Source: Thermothelomyces thermophilus ATCC 42464
Lineage: Eukaryota > Ascomycota > Sordariomycetes > Sordariales > Chaetomiaceae
Reading direction: 5' to 3'
DNA: 64,000 nt
Assembly: GCF_000226095.1 (NCBI RefSeq)
Contig: NC_016473.1
Coordinates: 4,650,001-4,714,000 of the forward strand
The number at the start of each line of letters is the position of its first letter. Within the stretch, counting starts at the first letter, position 1. Below, one piece after another: positions 1 through 12,100 of this stretch. Both the position numbers and the translations under genes were made by a program. The notes under the pieces were generated by a model. That model had not been told where the DNA came from and made no database searches. It saw only the letters and a program-made list of their open reading frames with translations.

Positions 1-1205
1 CTATCTGTCAGACAGCTCTCTTAGCGAATGGCTGCTGCAGGTTCAACATAACAGGCATCGAAAGGCGTAATGTACACGTTTGAGCAGGTTGTCAAGAGGT
101 CTCGAAGCATCGAAAACCGATCGAGTCCAATGATATCAACACATGCTTCGACGCAGTCGGGCCATTCTTGGCAGCCCCGCGCCCTCGACACTAGTTATCT
201 TTAGCCCTACGATTGTCGATCCTTTCCAGGCGGGGCCCAGCGATGAATACGACGTAGCATCAGGGAACAGTCCACTACTGAGTAAACCTCCATGCTATAC
301 GGGCGCCGCAACGGCGGAAGAACGGAACAGCAAACAAGATCCGCGATTGATGCTGAGCACCTGGAGACACACCTGTGCACACCCGTTTCTCAGAGGGTCA
401 GTCAACAGTCCGACAAAGCCCGCGAGCGTCTAGCGCGACATACGGAATACTTTTACGGGAATTGGTACCCTCGTGGGGTTTCCCGAGCGGCAGCCTGTCT
501 ATCCAGTGGTTGGACGGTCCCTTGTTGTGGTGCCGTGAAGGGTCACAGCCCGGTAGATGATTGTGTGAAACACGCGCTCTGAGTTTTGCACACTGAGGCA
601 ATCCAGAGCTGCGGAAGCGACAGAGAGCTCTTAGTTCCTATTATACGGGGTCAGAAATCAACCGTTCAGACCTCCAGCAAATTATCATCTGTGTTGGCTT
701 CGGCGTCCGGGCTGAGCCAAGCCTTCCATTTTCCTGGTTCTTCTCTGCGACTTGGGCCAATCCGGTCCGACTGGTCGACCCTGCAGCCAAGACGATTCAA
801 ACTGTCTACTGGCCTGGTGCGGCGGTTCCTGCGGGCGCTGGTGATGGCATTCGTGTTTGAACATGGAAGTACCATGGAGGTGTCGCGGATATTTTCCGGC
901 CTGTTCGTCTCTTTTTAAAAGCGGCACTTGCCTCGCAAGGCTTACAACACGTGTACCAATGTTCTGGATTTCCGAAAGCGTGCTTCTATCGGCGCCAGCG
1001 CTCCACGACCACGGCCCATTCCGGCAAAGGGCCAATCTTCAGCTTGTCAGCTCCTTGCGCCATCTCGACTCCTGACCCCACTGCATTGGTTGGGCTTTGG
1101 CTTGCCATCCGGCTCGCTTTTCCTGATCCGGGAGACACTAGCGGCAACTATCAAGATCGCGGGCAACCCATATTGCGAGTCTGGACTGTGCAACGCAGCT
1201 GGTCC

Positions 1206-1247
<42 letters not shown>

Positions 1248-2151
1248 CCTGAGCGAGGTTTCGGAGCCGGCCAGGCAGCGAACCCTCTGAAGCACGATCG
1301 GGGAGCGCGCGATAATCACTGTCCACATTCATAAGTTACATGAATTCGACTGGAAGTCATGGCGATCTCACGCTTTTGTTGGTCGCTGTTTGCATTTGAC
1401 AGAGAGGGCTGCATCTCTCAACCCTTGCCGTGACAACCCGCAGTGCCCGAGCCAATTGCAGGGTTCGGCCGATCGTACCCCTGTCAAACAGGGGGGTCCA
1501 GTGGTTGCAGAATGCAGCTCTCGTCGGGCTTTGTTGCGTTGTCAGAGAGGATGAGCTGAGCGAGCTGCATGTGCATGTCCGCCAACCTGGCGAAGAGGGG
1601 AGCGGTACCATGGGTGCACGAGAAAGAATTTGGGCGCAGATAGCCGCCGCCATGGCCCAATCTCGCCCACTCTCGCCCACTCTCACCCACTTGGCAACGC
1701 CATCGGTGCCTTCTGTGGTACGCGAGGTGCGGTGGTGAACGACAAGTTGTGTGTGTGTGTGGGCTGTTACGATTTCGAGCCTCTTCCCGATCGATAGCGG
1801 TTTTCACTGGTCTCAGCCGCAGGGTACCCGAATAATAAGTCTCCCGGAGGCGCCTGCTCGGTGGTATGTACATACACCCGACTGCCCGGCTCCCTTGTCT
1901 TCCCTTTCCCCTTTCCCTTTTGCTCTCAGACCTGTCGATTATCCGGATTCCCGGTCCTCTGGCTCCCGTCCATCTCCCCACCTCAGGGCGTTTCCTGATC
2001 GGCTTGCCGGCGACCACACAGGTCTGATCGACTCCGATCGAGTCGAGTTCAAGTCAAGAGTGACGGGGTGCTCCGGGACTCACCCTTGTCGAGGCTTCTG
2101 TCGGTTTTTTTTTTTGACCCGGTCCGATCGTTTCCAAAAAAAAAAAAAAAA
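1..2151. other. Upstream region of the glycosyltransferase gene, no gene seen
   Basis: I see no convincing gene here. Open frames are short, lack recognisable motifs and mostly begin with non-ATG codons. The region holds a GA microsatellite near 1206-1246, a TG run near 1748-1760, a pyrimidine-rich stretch near 1880-1930, and a 17-base A run (2136-2152) that ends in the A of the start codon of the next gene. It probably carries the promoter and 5' leader of that gene. Confidence 0.6.
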
Positions 2152-4148
2152 ATGAAAAACTACCAGCAGCCGTACATCACACCATCGACGTCGGAGGAGG
2201 AGCAAACCGAAGGCAATGATGGGGTACAGGAGGCAGGAGCCCGGTCCGGGAAATCGAACTCCAAGGCATCCGCACATCAACTCCAACTCCAACCCGTCCG
2301 GCCGGGAGGGAAGGGCTCCTCCGGGTTAGCAACCGGCTCAGCAGCCGCACCATCCGTCTCCTCCGATGTTGCGCCAACTCCCACCAAGGCGAGCATGCTC
2401 TCGGTTTCCGTCCCGTCGGGAGCAAAGACCAGCCCGCGAACGTCCCGGGCCCCTTCCTTCCGGCATTCCTTTCTCCCCGCGCACGACGCCCGCAGCCGCG
2501 ACTCGGAGACCATCAACGAGATCCGCAACGACATGATGGTCAACTGGCTCTACGAGCAGCAGCTGCGCAAGCAGTACGCGTCCGGGATGGACCCCTACGA
2601 AGGCGTGGTTCTCAAGAAGGCGCGCGGCACCTTCACCTGCTGCCCCCCGCAGATGGCCGCCATCCCCGGCTCGCTGTTCACCGTCGCCGCCCAGATGAAC
2701 GTCCGCTGCGCCATGACGGTGAACACGCCCGTCGTGCGCGCCCTGCTCGACTCCATCATCAGCAGGACCGAGCTGGATCACGTGCCGCTGCCGGACGGCT
2801 TGCGCGTGCAGGTGCTGCGCACCATGACCGACCTGCCGCGCGGCCAGCTGCATCACTTTGCCGCCTTTGTGGAGGACGTGAGGTTGTTGGTCGTCTGGGA
2901 TGACGAACCCGAGAAGCTGCTGGACAGGGCGCAGAACCTCGAGGCTAAGTTCATCGAGATCATCTGGGGCGGCGGGAACGATGAAGGGGAGGAGGACGAA
3001 GACGCGGCCGGCGGGGAAATCAAGGGAGACGGCGCCGGCGTCGCCGTGCAGGACCCGGGTCCGGGTCCCGGCCAGCTCGAGGAGGCGCTCGGCGGGGAGA
3101 AGAGGCCGGTGAGGCTGGAGAGTGCCTGCATGGTGGCGCTCACGCTGGCGCTGTGGATCGTGTGTCCCGCCCTGGGCTGGAGGTGGCTGGCCTACCAATC
3201 CACCGTCGACGGCACGTACCTGAGGTTTGCCCTGCTGGCCGCCTGTCCCGTCCAGATGTTTGTCAGCTTGGTGAGTAGTCAGACTGGTCGGGTCGCAGAT
3301 ACTATACCCCCGTTATCCCTCTCCCCCCGTCCCCCCGTCCCCCCCAACCCAGTAAGGCTCTCGTTGCTGAACCCCTGAACTGCAGTTCTTCTTCCAGTCC
3401 ATCATCACTAGTCTGTTCCAGATCTTTGGCCCCATCTCGGCCGTGACCAAAAACAGCAAGTACTACAGCGGCAGGGGACCTCGCCGGCTGCACCGCGACC
3501 AGGGGCCGCTGCCGCACGTCACCATCCAGATGCCCGTCTTCAAGGAGACCCTGAACGCCGTCATCAAGCCCACCGTGCTCTCGCTCAAGGCCGCCATCAG
3601 CACGTACGAGATGCAGGGCGGCTCGGCCAACATCTTCGTCAACGACGACGGCATGCGGCTCCTCTCGGAGGAGGAAGCCCAGGCCCGCCGCGACTTCTAC
3701 GACGAGCACAACATCGGCTGGGTCGCCCGTCCTCCGCACAACCCGAACCCCGGCGCCGACTCGGGCGAGAAGCGGTTCCTCCGCCGCGGCAAGTTCAAGA
3801 AGGCGAGCAACATGAACTACGCGCTGCACGTCAGCAACCGCGTCGAGGACAAGCTGGCCGCCTTCGAGCGCGGCCCCGACTGGACCGGCGAGCAGGAGGA
3901 CGCCGCCTACGACCGCTGCCTGGCCGAGGTCCTGCGCGAGGACGAGGGCCGCACCTGGGCCGAGGGGAACATCCGCATCGGCGACTACATCCTGCTCATC
4001 GACTCTGACACTCGCGTCCCGCGCGACTGCCTCCTGGACGCCGTCAGCGAGATGGAGCAGAGCCCCGAGGTGGCCATCCTGCAGTTTCAGTCGGGCATCA
4101 TGAACGTTACCAACTCCTTTTTCGAAAACGGGTGAGCGGATTATCCTT

Positions 4149-4187
<39 letters not shown>

Positions 4188-5439
4188 TGCACACACACAC
4201 ATGCACACACACACATGCACACACACACACTCTCTCTCTCTCTGGTTAGGTGAAGACAGGAGCTAACCGGTGTCCTCCCCAGCGTCACTTGGTTTACCCG
4301 TCTCATCTACTCCTGCATCACCTTTGCCGTCGCGTCGGGCGACGCTTGTCCCTTCGTCGGCCACAACGCTCTCCTCCGGTGGCGGGCGCTCCAGGACGCG
4401 GCCGCCTACACGGACGAGGACGGGTACGAGAAGTACTGGTCCGAGTCGCACGTGTCGGAGGACTTCGACCTGTCGCTCCGCCTGCAGGTCGCCGGCTACA
4501 CGCTCCGCTACGCCTCGTACACGGGCGACGGCTTCAAGGAGGGCGTCAGCCTGACGGTCTACGACGAGCTCGCCCGCTGGGAGAAGTACGCGTACGGCTG
4601 CAACGAGCTCCTGTTCCACCCGCTGCGCTTCTGGCCCGTTCGCGGCCCCTTCACGCCCCTCCTCCGCCGCTTCATCCTGTCGGCCATCCCGCTCCCCAAG
4701 AAGATGACCATCCTCGCCTACATCGGGACCTACTACGCCATCGCCGGCGCCTGGGCCCTGACGCTGGCCAACTACTTCATCACCGGCTGGTTCTACGGCC
4801 TGTACGACAAGTACTACCTCGACTCGTTCGCCATCTACATTTCCATCATTGTCGTCTTTACCGGTTTGGGCAACCTCGCGCTGGCCGTGCTGAGATACCG
4901 CTTGAGCGAGCAGTCGCTCTTGTCAGCGTGTACGTTATTTACGTTTCTCCCCTCCTCTTTGGCCCTTTCTCTCCCCTCCCCTCTCATTCTTTTTATTTTA
5001 TTTTTTTTTTTTTTTTGGATTTGAAATCACAAATTTAGATCCCGCTGACATGGGGAGTTTTTTTTTCTTTTGGTTTACAGACTTTGAGAACCTCAAATGG
5101 ATTCCTATGTTTGCCATCTTCCTCGGTGGCATCTCGCTCCACCTGTCACAGGCCATTCTGTCGCATTTCTTCGAGATCGACATGGTCTGGGGCGCGACGG
5201 CCAAGGAGCTCGAGGAGGTCCACTTCGGCTCCGAGATACTGCGCATCGTCCGCCGCTTCAAGTGGACCTTCCTCTACTGCTTCGCCTGCACCGCGCTCAT
5301 GATCTGCGGCAACACCGTCTTCCCTGTCGAGTGGCGCATCAACACCTTGTACAGCATATATCCGCTGGCGGCCACCGTCGTGTCGCACTTTGCGCTGCCC
5401 GTGCTGCTGAACCCGGCCTTGATGATGTTTACTTGGTAG
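2152..5439 (+). CDS. GT2 family glycosyltransferase, multi-pass membrane protein
   Basis: Predicted integral-membrane processive glycosyltransferase (chitin/cellulose-synthase-like fold) that would polymerise a nucleotide-sugar at a membrane. Exons 2152-3270, 3386-4131, 4283-4929 and 5081-5439 give 956 residues; all junctions keep frame. Seen: a disordered Ser-rich N-terminus, two membrane segments at about 320-395, then the GT2 core with NDDG (459-462), LLIDSDT with D579/D581, and SEDFDL with E681/D682, followed by about five membrane segments to the C-terminus. The usual QxxRW motif is not evident; the sequence there is ELARWEKYAYG (R720, W721). The first intron could also end at 3397, which would drop four residues. 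ATG 2152 is the first ATG in frame. The substrate cannot be told; it is not a classical chitin synthase. A cellulose-synthase-like fungal protein is the best guess. Confidence 0.85.
4148..4243. repeat. Composite CT / CA microsatellite in intron 2 of the GT2 gene
   Basis: A CT run is followed by CA runs broken at regular spacing by ATGC units and ends in a second CT run. It fills most of intron 2 (4132-4282) of the glycosyltransferase gene. Confidence 0.9.
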
Positions 5440-5448
5440 GCGAGGTGT

Positions 5449-5537
5449 AGAAGAAGAAGAAGAAGAAGAAGAAGAAGAAGAAGAAGAAGAAGAAGAAGAA
5501 GAAGAAGAAGAAGAAGAAGAAGAAGAAGAAGAAGAAG
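5449..5537. repeat. (GAA)n trinucleotide microsatellite
   Basis: About 29 near-perfect GAA/AAG units lie just after the stop codon of the GT2 gene, probably in its 3' UTR. The purine/pyrimidine asymmetry is of the kind known to allow triplex DNA and length instability. Confidence 0.97.
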
Positions 5538-5724
5538 CAAGCGTTTCGGGAGATAGAGCGTGTTAGAATCTGCAATGGCCGCTTGATTCGTCTTGGATCT
5601 GAGAACTATATAGAATTATAAGCTACTTAATAAGCTGTCGCGGCATCAATTTCTAGCCGGCAACGGGATGAACAAAAAAACAAGTCACCTCTTTCTCGTT
5701 GATTAGACCGTCCGGGGAAACCTA

Positions 5725-8130
5725 TCACAGTTTCACACCCGCGGCTCCATTGCTGGGTACCTTCCCAGCGCCGTACACAATCGCCTGGTCCAACGCCAGG
5801 TCCTTCCCGCCCGCCCGCTCCCCGTCCTGCACGAACCCCTTGTCGGCCAGGTACCGCCCGCACATCGCCTCGATCTCGGGCCCGGGGCGCGCCGCCGCGT
5901 CGACCAAGTACAGCACCGCGACCAGCACCTCGGCGACCCGGAACACCACCGCCCTCGCGTCGGGCAGCAGCGCCGCCTGGGACTCGCGCTCGATCCGCCC
6001 CTTCATCACCTCGTCCCAGGCCCTCTTGACGCCCGCCACCGCCCGTCCTCTGCTGCTGCCGCTGTTGCCGTTGCCGTTGCCGTCGCCGCCGCGGCGGCGG
6101 CGGACGGACTCCAGCCCGGTCTCGACCACCCACGCCAGGCCCTCGAGCACGTCTCGCCCGTCGCGGGGGTGCTTCGCCGCGCGGACCGTGTCGCCCGCCA
6201 GCACGTCGGTCGTGCCCTCCCTGTGGTTTTAGTTTTGGTTAGCCGGGAACGGACAACGGTCAGCTATGGCTCCCAACCGGGGCATGGCAGGTTTGAGAGA
6301 TTGAGTTCTTTGCTCTCAGAGCGCCCACCTGTGAGAGAGAGAGAGAGAGAGATGAAGATGGACATACCAGATGGCGGAGACGCAGGCGTCCCGGAAGAGG
6401 CGGGCGATGTTGATGTGCTCGGACTCTTCGTTCACGAGGTAGCCGACGCCGCCGAGGGATTGCATGGCGGTGTAGATGAGCGGCACGGCGGTGTGCGCGA
6501 CGTAGGACTTGTGGAGGGAGGAGAGGGCGCGGAGGAGGGGCCCGACCAGGCGGGCCGGGGGCGTCAGCGGGTGCGGGGCCGGCTCGTGCTTGGTGGTGCC
6601 GGTGGTGGCTGTGGGAGCCGGCTTCTCGGACAGGCCGAGGAGGAAGACGGTGTAATAGGTGAGCAGCATCAGGCCGTGGTAGTCGACCGTCATGTTGGCG
6701 AGGGTGCGCATGTGCAAGGGGTGGGTGGAGAGCGGCACGCGGCGGCCGCGCCCGACGCCGACCTCGCGGACGGCGGCAAAGCCCTTTGCGATGGCGAGAG
6801 CGCGGCCGAGGTAACCGACCGAAGAGACGGTGGTGTGCACGCGGGTGATGGTCAGGATGGTGCTGATCTCGTAGATGCCCTTGCCCTCCTCGCCGATGAG
6901 CCAGGCACGCATGTTCTTGAGCTCGAGCTCGGCGGTCGGGAGGGACTGGGTGCCGAACTTGTGCTTGAGGCGCTGGATCGTGATGCCGTTCAGCTCGCTG
7001 CCGCCCGAGACCCCGGTCGGGGAGACGAGGGTGGGGTTGTGGCGGCGCATCGGGGCCAGGAAGACGCTCACGCCCTTGGACGGGTCCGTCTTTGCGAGGA
7101 GGATGGTCATTTGCGAGTCGGTCGCTGACGAGAACCACTTGAAGCCCGAGACGGACCAGGGGCCGAGGGGCGTCTTCTCGTCAGCGTCGGCGAGGGGAGC
7201 GGGTGACGAGTCCGGATAGGGGTCGTAGGTGGCGACGGTCTCGGTCTGCGAGACATCGCTGCCGCCGGTGCGCTCCGTCATCCACTGGCCGCTGGTCCAT
7301 GCCTTGGCCGGGTCCCGGGAGATGAGATGGTCGTAAGCATTCTGGAAGACCTGGCGCTCCGTCGGGGAGAGGCCCGTCTTTCTGGAGAGATGGCGCTGGA
7401 GGAGCCGGGCGGCCCCGTCCTGCATGGCAGCCGGGCAGAGCGTGTTGGCACACGAGCCTTCCCAGAGGTGGCAGCGGATGAACTGCACCAGTCGGTTGTA
7501 TGGGCCGTAGTCGGAGTCGTAGTTGACTGCGATGACGCTGCGGTTCGTTCGAGTGAGCACACCCCCTTCCGAGTAAGACCCGGACAAGAATCGAGCGTGG
7601 TGTAGCCCGTGGCGCTGGCATGCTTACCCCTTCTTGAAGCCGAACTCCTGCAGCTTCCGCCAACCCTCTGTCACTACCAGCTCGTTGGTGGGCTTCCCGA
7701 AGGCGTCCCGGCCGCTGCCACGCAGATACGGCTGGTTGTGCTCGGCGTCACTGATCCAGTCAAAGACCTGCTTTGACAGGACGTCGTCGGCAAGCTGGGA
7801 TATCTCTGGAGCGGTCTGGTCGAGGACCGAGGGGGGAAGAAACACTAGTCCAGTCAATAATACAACGCATCGAACGATGTGTGCCCCGTGAGGGTCAACT
7901 ATAAGTGGATAGAGAAGAGATCCAACGAAAAAAAAACTACGTAAACAGATAAATAAAAAGATAAGCAAATCAAACAAAAATAAAATAGAAAAAAATGAAA
8001 GAACGAATGAAAGAACGGAAGGGAAGGACATACGCTTGGTGATACGCTGGAGGCTCACATCGTCCTCGAACTGGTTTCGGATCACGGGCAGCTGCTGGAA
8101 GAAGCCCGTGTTGGAACTTGATGGCTGCAT
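5725..8130 (-). CDS. AidB-like acyl-CoA dehydrogenase family protein
   Basis: Flavin-dependent acyl-CoA dehydrogenase superfamily protein most like the AidB branch, whose bacterial founder is tied to the alkylation response; the true substrate is unknown. Exons on the minus strand 8130-8034, 7844-7628, 7537-6368 and 6220-5725 give 659 residues with all phases matching. Seen: an N-terminal helical part with GPYNRLVQFIRCHLWEG, a CPAAMQDGAARLL block, the flavin-loop motif WMTERTGGSDV near residue 190, GFKWFSSATDSQM, a long helical domain ending in MQSLGGVGYL, and WEGTTDVLAGDT (about 495-506), the last typical of the C-terminal domain. A Pro/Thr-rich and a Gly/Asn-rich insertion break the C-terminal half. 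It lies tail to tail with the GT2 gene and head to head with the SNF2 gene. No peroxisomal SKL-type end is present. Confidence 0.9.
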
Positions 8131-9156
8131 TTCGACGGTGCGGTCACTCAATAGACGAAACAAACGTTGAGAAGTTGCATACCACTGATATCCGAGTGAA
8201 ATTTGCTTCGAACTAAAAGAAAGAATACCCTCGACCTGTGTCGGTATTACAGACCCTCGGCCTTCGTTCTTGGAAGAGCCTCGGCTCGACCATCTCGCCC
8301 AATCCAGGGCGGAACGTTACACTACGCGGGGCGGCCATGTGCCGCTCTCTAGTGTACACTACACAGTCGGTGGACCATGCAGGGCCCCTTTTTGTCTTTG
8401 CATGTGGTTCACCGCAGTGGCTGTGGGCCCTGATCGACGGGCCGAAGTCAGCCAAAGAAACGGATCGCGGGGGAGCAGGGCTAACCAGTGGGGAGTGCTC
8501 CCGGAGCAGTTCAGCGAATCCGTACCTACACGCACCGAACACAAGTTGTCTGGTATGTACTTTACGCACCTGGGTGCTGCACGTTAACAAAACCCGAATG
8601 CATTGTTGAAACAAAGTGTATGCATAGCAATGTCGAATATTCGTCGACGTGTTGCTGTAATGGAAGTTGCAGACTTAACGGTTAGCTCGGATATTTCTGA
8701 ACGAGACTCGGGGCAATCAGTCAGCTGCATCCAACTCTTCTTGTCCGACCTGCCTCAGGACCCTTTCGTTGTACCGTGGGTACCCGGGTCTCCAGGCACA
8801 TCATGGGGAAGTTACAATCTTGCAACATATCCTGTGTGCTGTTAGGTAAGCTCAAAGGCAGGAGAGAAAAGGGAAGTCCAAAGATGCCATACGAAGATGC
8901 CTGGCTCAGAAGGTATCAATACACAGCTGGTGCAGTGCATGTACTTCGTATGTATTGTATGTATGTATGTATGTACATACATACTCGTACTGATTAAACA
9001 ACGGATGAATACCACGTGCTCACGCAGGGTAATCGCGCCCGTCTCCACACGCGCCCCGTCAAGTCGCGCCATGTCTCGGCCGTCTCTCTCCCACTTTTCG
9101 GCTTCAAATGCACGATTCAAACCGACAATTCGCCGGGATGACCGGCAATCCCTACC
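8131..9156. promoter_or_regulatory. Divergent intergenic promoter region
   Basis: About 1 kb separates the start codons of the AidB-like gene (-) and the SNF2 gene (+), so it must hold both promoters. It contains a GTAT-rich stretch with a perfect 20-bp palindrome at 8965-8984. No gene is seen inside. Confidence 0.6.
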
Positions 9157-12100
9157 ATGGCGCATACGGCCGAGATATCGGATGACGATCGCACGGCCTC
9201 GTCGGCTGACGACAACTCTCCGTCGACGGCCAAGGCGCTGGGAAAGCGCAAATTGACTGTTGACTTCGAAGAGAAGGTCGCCTGGACTGACTCCGACTCC
9301 GGCAATGGCGAGATTCGTATGCCGCAGAAAGGCACAAAGCGTCGAGCCGTCTCCAAGGGGAAGAGGTCGGCCGGGAAGGGCGCTGCTAACGGAGCCAAGG
9401 CAAAGACAAGAGCGGCCGGCTCGAGGGGCGGGGCCAACAGCGTCGCTGAATCGAGCGTCGAGGACGAATATGCAGACGCCAACATGCCAGACTACCTGCT
9501 CCGGCGCAGAAAGGCATTCGACCGAGACATGGCGTTGCTGAGGGATGCCGGTCTAAGGTTGCCGCCCGATTACTCCGACATTTACTTCTCTGACGACGAT
9601 CATGTCTCGACACTCGAGCAGCGGCCCAAGTTTGACGAGAGCAGCGGCATCAGACCGTGTCGGCCGTACAAGGATATTGAGCTCGAGTACTCGGCGGGGA
9701 TCATTCCCGCCCCCATCGCGCAGTACCTCCGCGACTACCAGATCGCCGGCGTCCAGTTCCTGCACCAGCGGTTCGTTTATCAGAGGGGCTGCATACTGGG
9801 CGACGACATGGGCCTGGGGAAGACGGTCCAAGTGGCGGCATTCCTGGCCGTTGCCTTCGGGAAGACTGCCGACGAGAGGGACGCCAGGCGGATGAGGAAG
9901 GTGCGCCGCGCCGGCGACCAGTGGTACCCGCGCGTCATGATCGTCTGCCCCGGCTCGCTGATGCAGAACTGGAGGAACGAGCTGAACCGCTGGGGCTACT
10001 GGCACGTCGATACCTACCACGGCCCCGGGAAGGAAGACGTGCTCCAGGCTGCCAAGGCCGGGAGGATCGAGATCATGATCACGACCTACGTCACCTACAA
10101 GAAGATGCGCGAGGCCGTCAACGAAGTCGAGTGGGACTGCGTCGTCGCCGACGAGTGCCATGTCCTGAAGGATCGCAGGTCCGAGACGACCCAGGCCATG
10201 GACTGCGTGAATGCGCTCTGCCGCATTGGCCTGACCGGCACCGCCATCCAGAACAAGTACGAGGAGCTCTGGACCCTCCTGAACTGGACGAACCCGGGCC
10301 GCTTCGGGACCCTGTCCGAGTGGCACAACACCATCACGAAGCCTCTCACTGTGGGTCAGTCGCACGACGCCACGCTGAAGCAACTCAGCATCGCCAGGAC
10401 TACGGCCAAGAAGTTGGTCCAGAATCTGCTTCCGGACTTCTTCCTCCGGCGCATGAAGACCCTCATCGCCGACCAGCTCCCCAGGAAGACCGATAAGGTC
10501 GTCTTCTGCCCCCTAACCGACATCCAACGGGATGCCTACCAAAACTTTCTCGACGGCAGCCAGATCCCCTTCATCATCTCGGCGTCCGAACCTTGCGACT
10601 GCGGCTCCAAACGCAAGAGGGGCTGGTGCTGCTACAGCACTCTGCCGGACGGCAGACGGTGGGTGAGCGTCGTGTTCCCCAGCATCCTGACCCTCCAGAA
10701 GATCTCGAACCACATCACTCTGCTGATCCCTTCGTCTACCGATCCGAGCGAGAAGCAGAGCTCGGAGCTTAAGGCGCTCCAGATCTGTGTGCCCGACGGC
10801 TGGGACCAGCTCTACAGGAACCGGGACTCCATGCTCAACCTGGCGAACCCCGAGTTCTGCGGAAAGTGGAAGGTCCTGCGGAAGCTGCTGCACTTCTGGC
10901 ACGACAACGGGGACAAGGTCCTGGTGTTCTCGCACAGCGTCCGACTGCTTCGCATCCTCCAGGACCTATTCCACAACACAAGCTACAACGTCAGTTTTCT
11001 GGACGGCTCTCTGAGCTACGAAGAGCGCCAGAGGGTGGTTGACGACTTCAACTCGGATCCGGCCCAGTTCGTCTTCCTCATCTCGACCAGAGCCGGGGGT
11101 GTCGGCCTCAACATCACCTCGGCCAACAAGGTTGTCATCTTCGACCCGCACTGGAACCCCTCGTACGACTTGCAGGCCCAAGATCGCGCCTACAGAATCG
11201 GCCAGATCCGAGACGTGGACGTGTTCCGCCTGGTCTCGGCGGGCACCATCGAAGAGATCGTCTATGCCCGCCAGATCTACAAGCAGCAGCAGGCCAACAT
11301 CGGCTACAACGCGTCCAGCGAGCGGCGCTACTTCAAGGGCGTGCAGCAAGACAGCACCCGCAAGGGCGAGATCTTTGGCCTCAAGAACCTCTTCAGCTTC
11401 CACGCCGACCAGGTTGTGCTCCGCGAGATCGTCAACAAGACCAACATCGCCGAGGCCAAGGCCGGGGTGTACCTCGCCGACATCGACCTGGACAAGATGG
11501 CCAGGGACGAAGACGAGGAGCTCAACTACATCAAGCAAGAGCCGGCCGACGACGAAGAGGCAGGCATGAGCCAGCTGGCCAAGCTCATCACGGCCGAGGA
11601 CCAAGAGGAGCTCCTCCGCGCGCGCAAGGCGGCCCGCCCCCGCACCGACGCCATCGCCGGCATCCTGGCCTCCGCCGGCGTCGAGTACACGCACGAGAAC
11701 TCGGAGGTCATCGGCACCTCGCGTGTCGAGGCGCAGCTCTCGCGGCGCGCCGAGCTGGTCGCCAGAAGAGGAGGAGGAGGAGGAGGAGTTGGAAGCGGGG
11801 GAAGCCCGAATGACGACACCGACCTGGACGACCCGGAAGGCGACAGCGCGCTGTTCGCGGACAGCCAGGCCAGCGCGGTCAACGGGCCGACGACGACGGG
11901 GGGCAACAAAAGCAACAACAACAAGAAGAAGAGGAGGAGCAACCCTTGGCGGATGCACTACCGGTTCAACCCGCCGGAGGACGTCATGCGCCGGCAGTTC
12001 TGCTCCATGGCGCGCGAGTTCGGGTTCGCGAGCGCCACCGACTTTGCGCTCGTCGTCGAGAGCTGGACGCAGGAACAGCGGCGCAACTGCCTGGACACGT

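Noticed and set aside
1751-2155. Open frame of about 134 residues ending over the GT2 start codon (ATGA overlap)
   Set aside because: It starts with a non-ATG codon, is Ser/Pro/Arg-rich without motifs and ends in the A run. It reads as leader sequence.
2338-3198. Minus-strand open frame of 286 residues
   Set aside because: It lies antisense within GT2 exon 1, with no motif; a GC-rich codon shadow.
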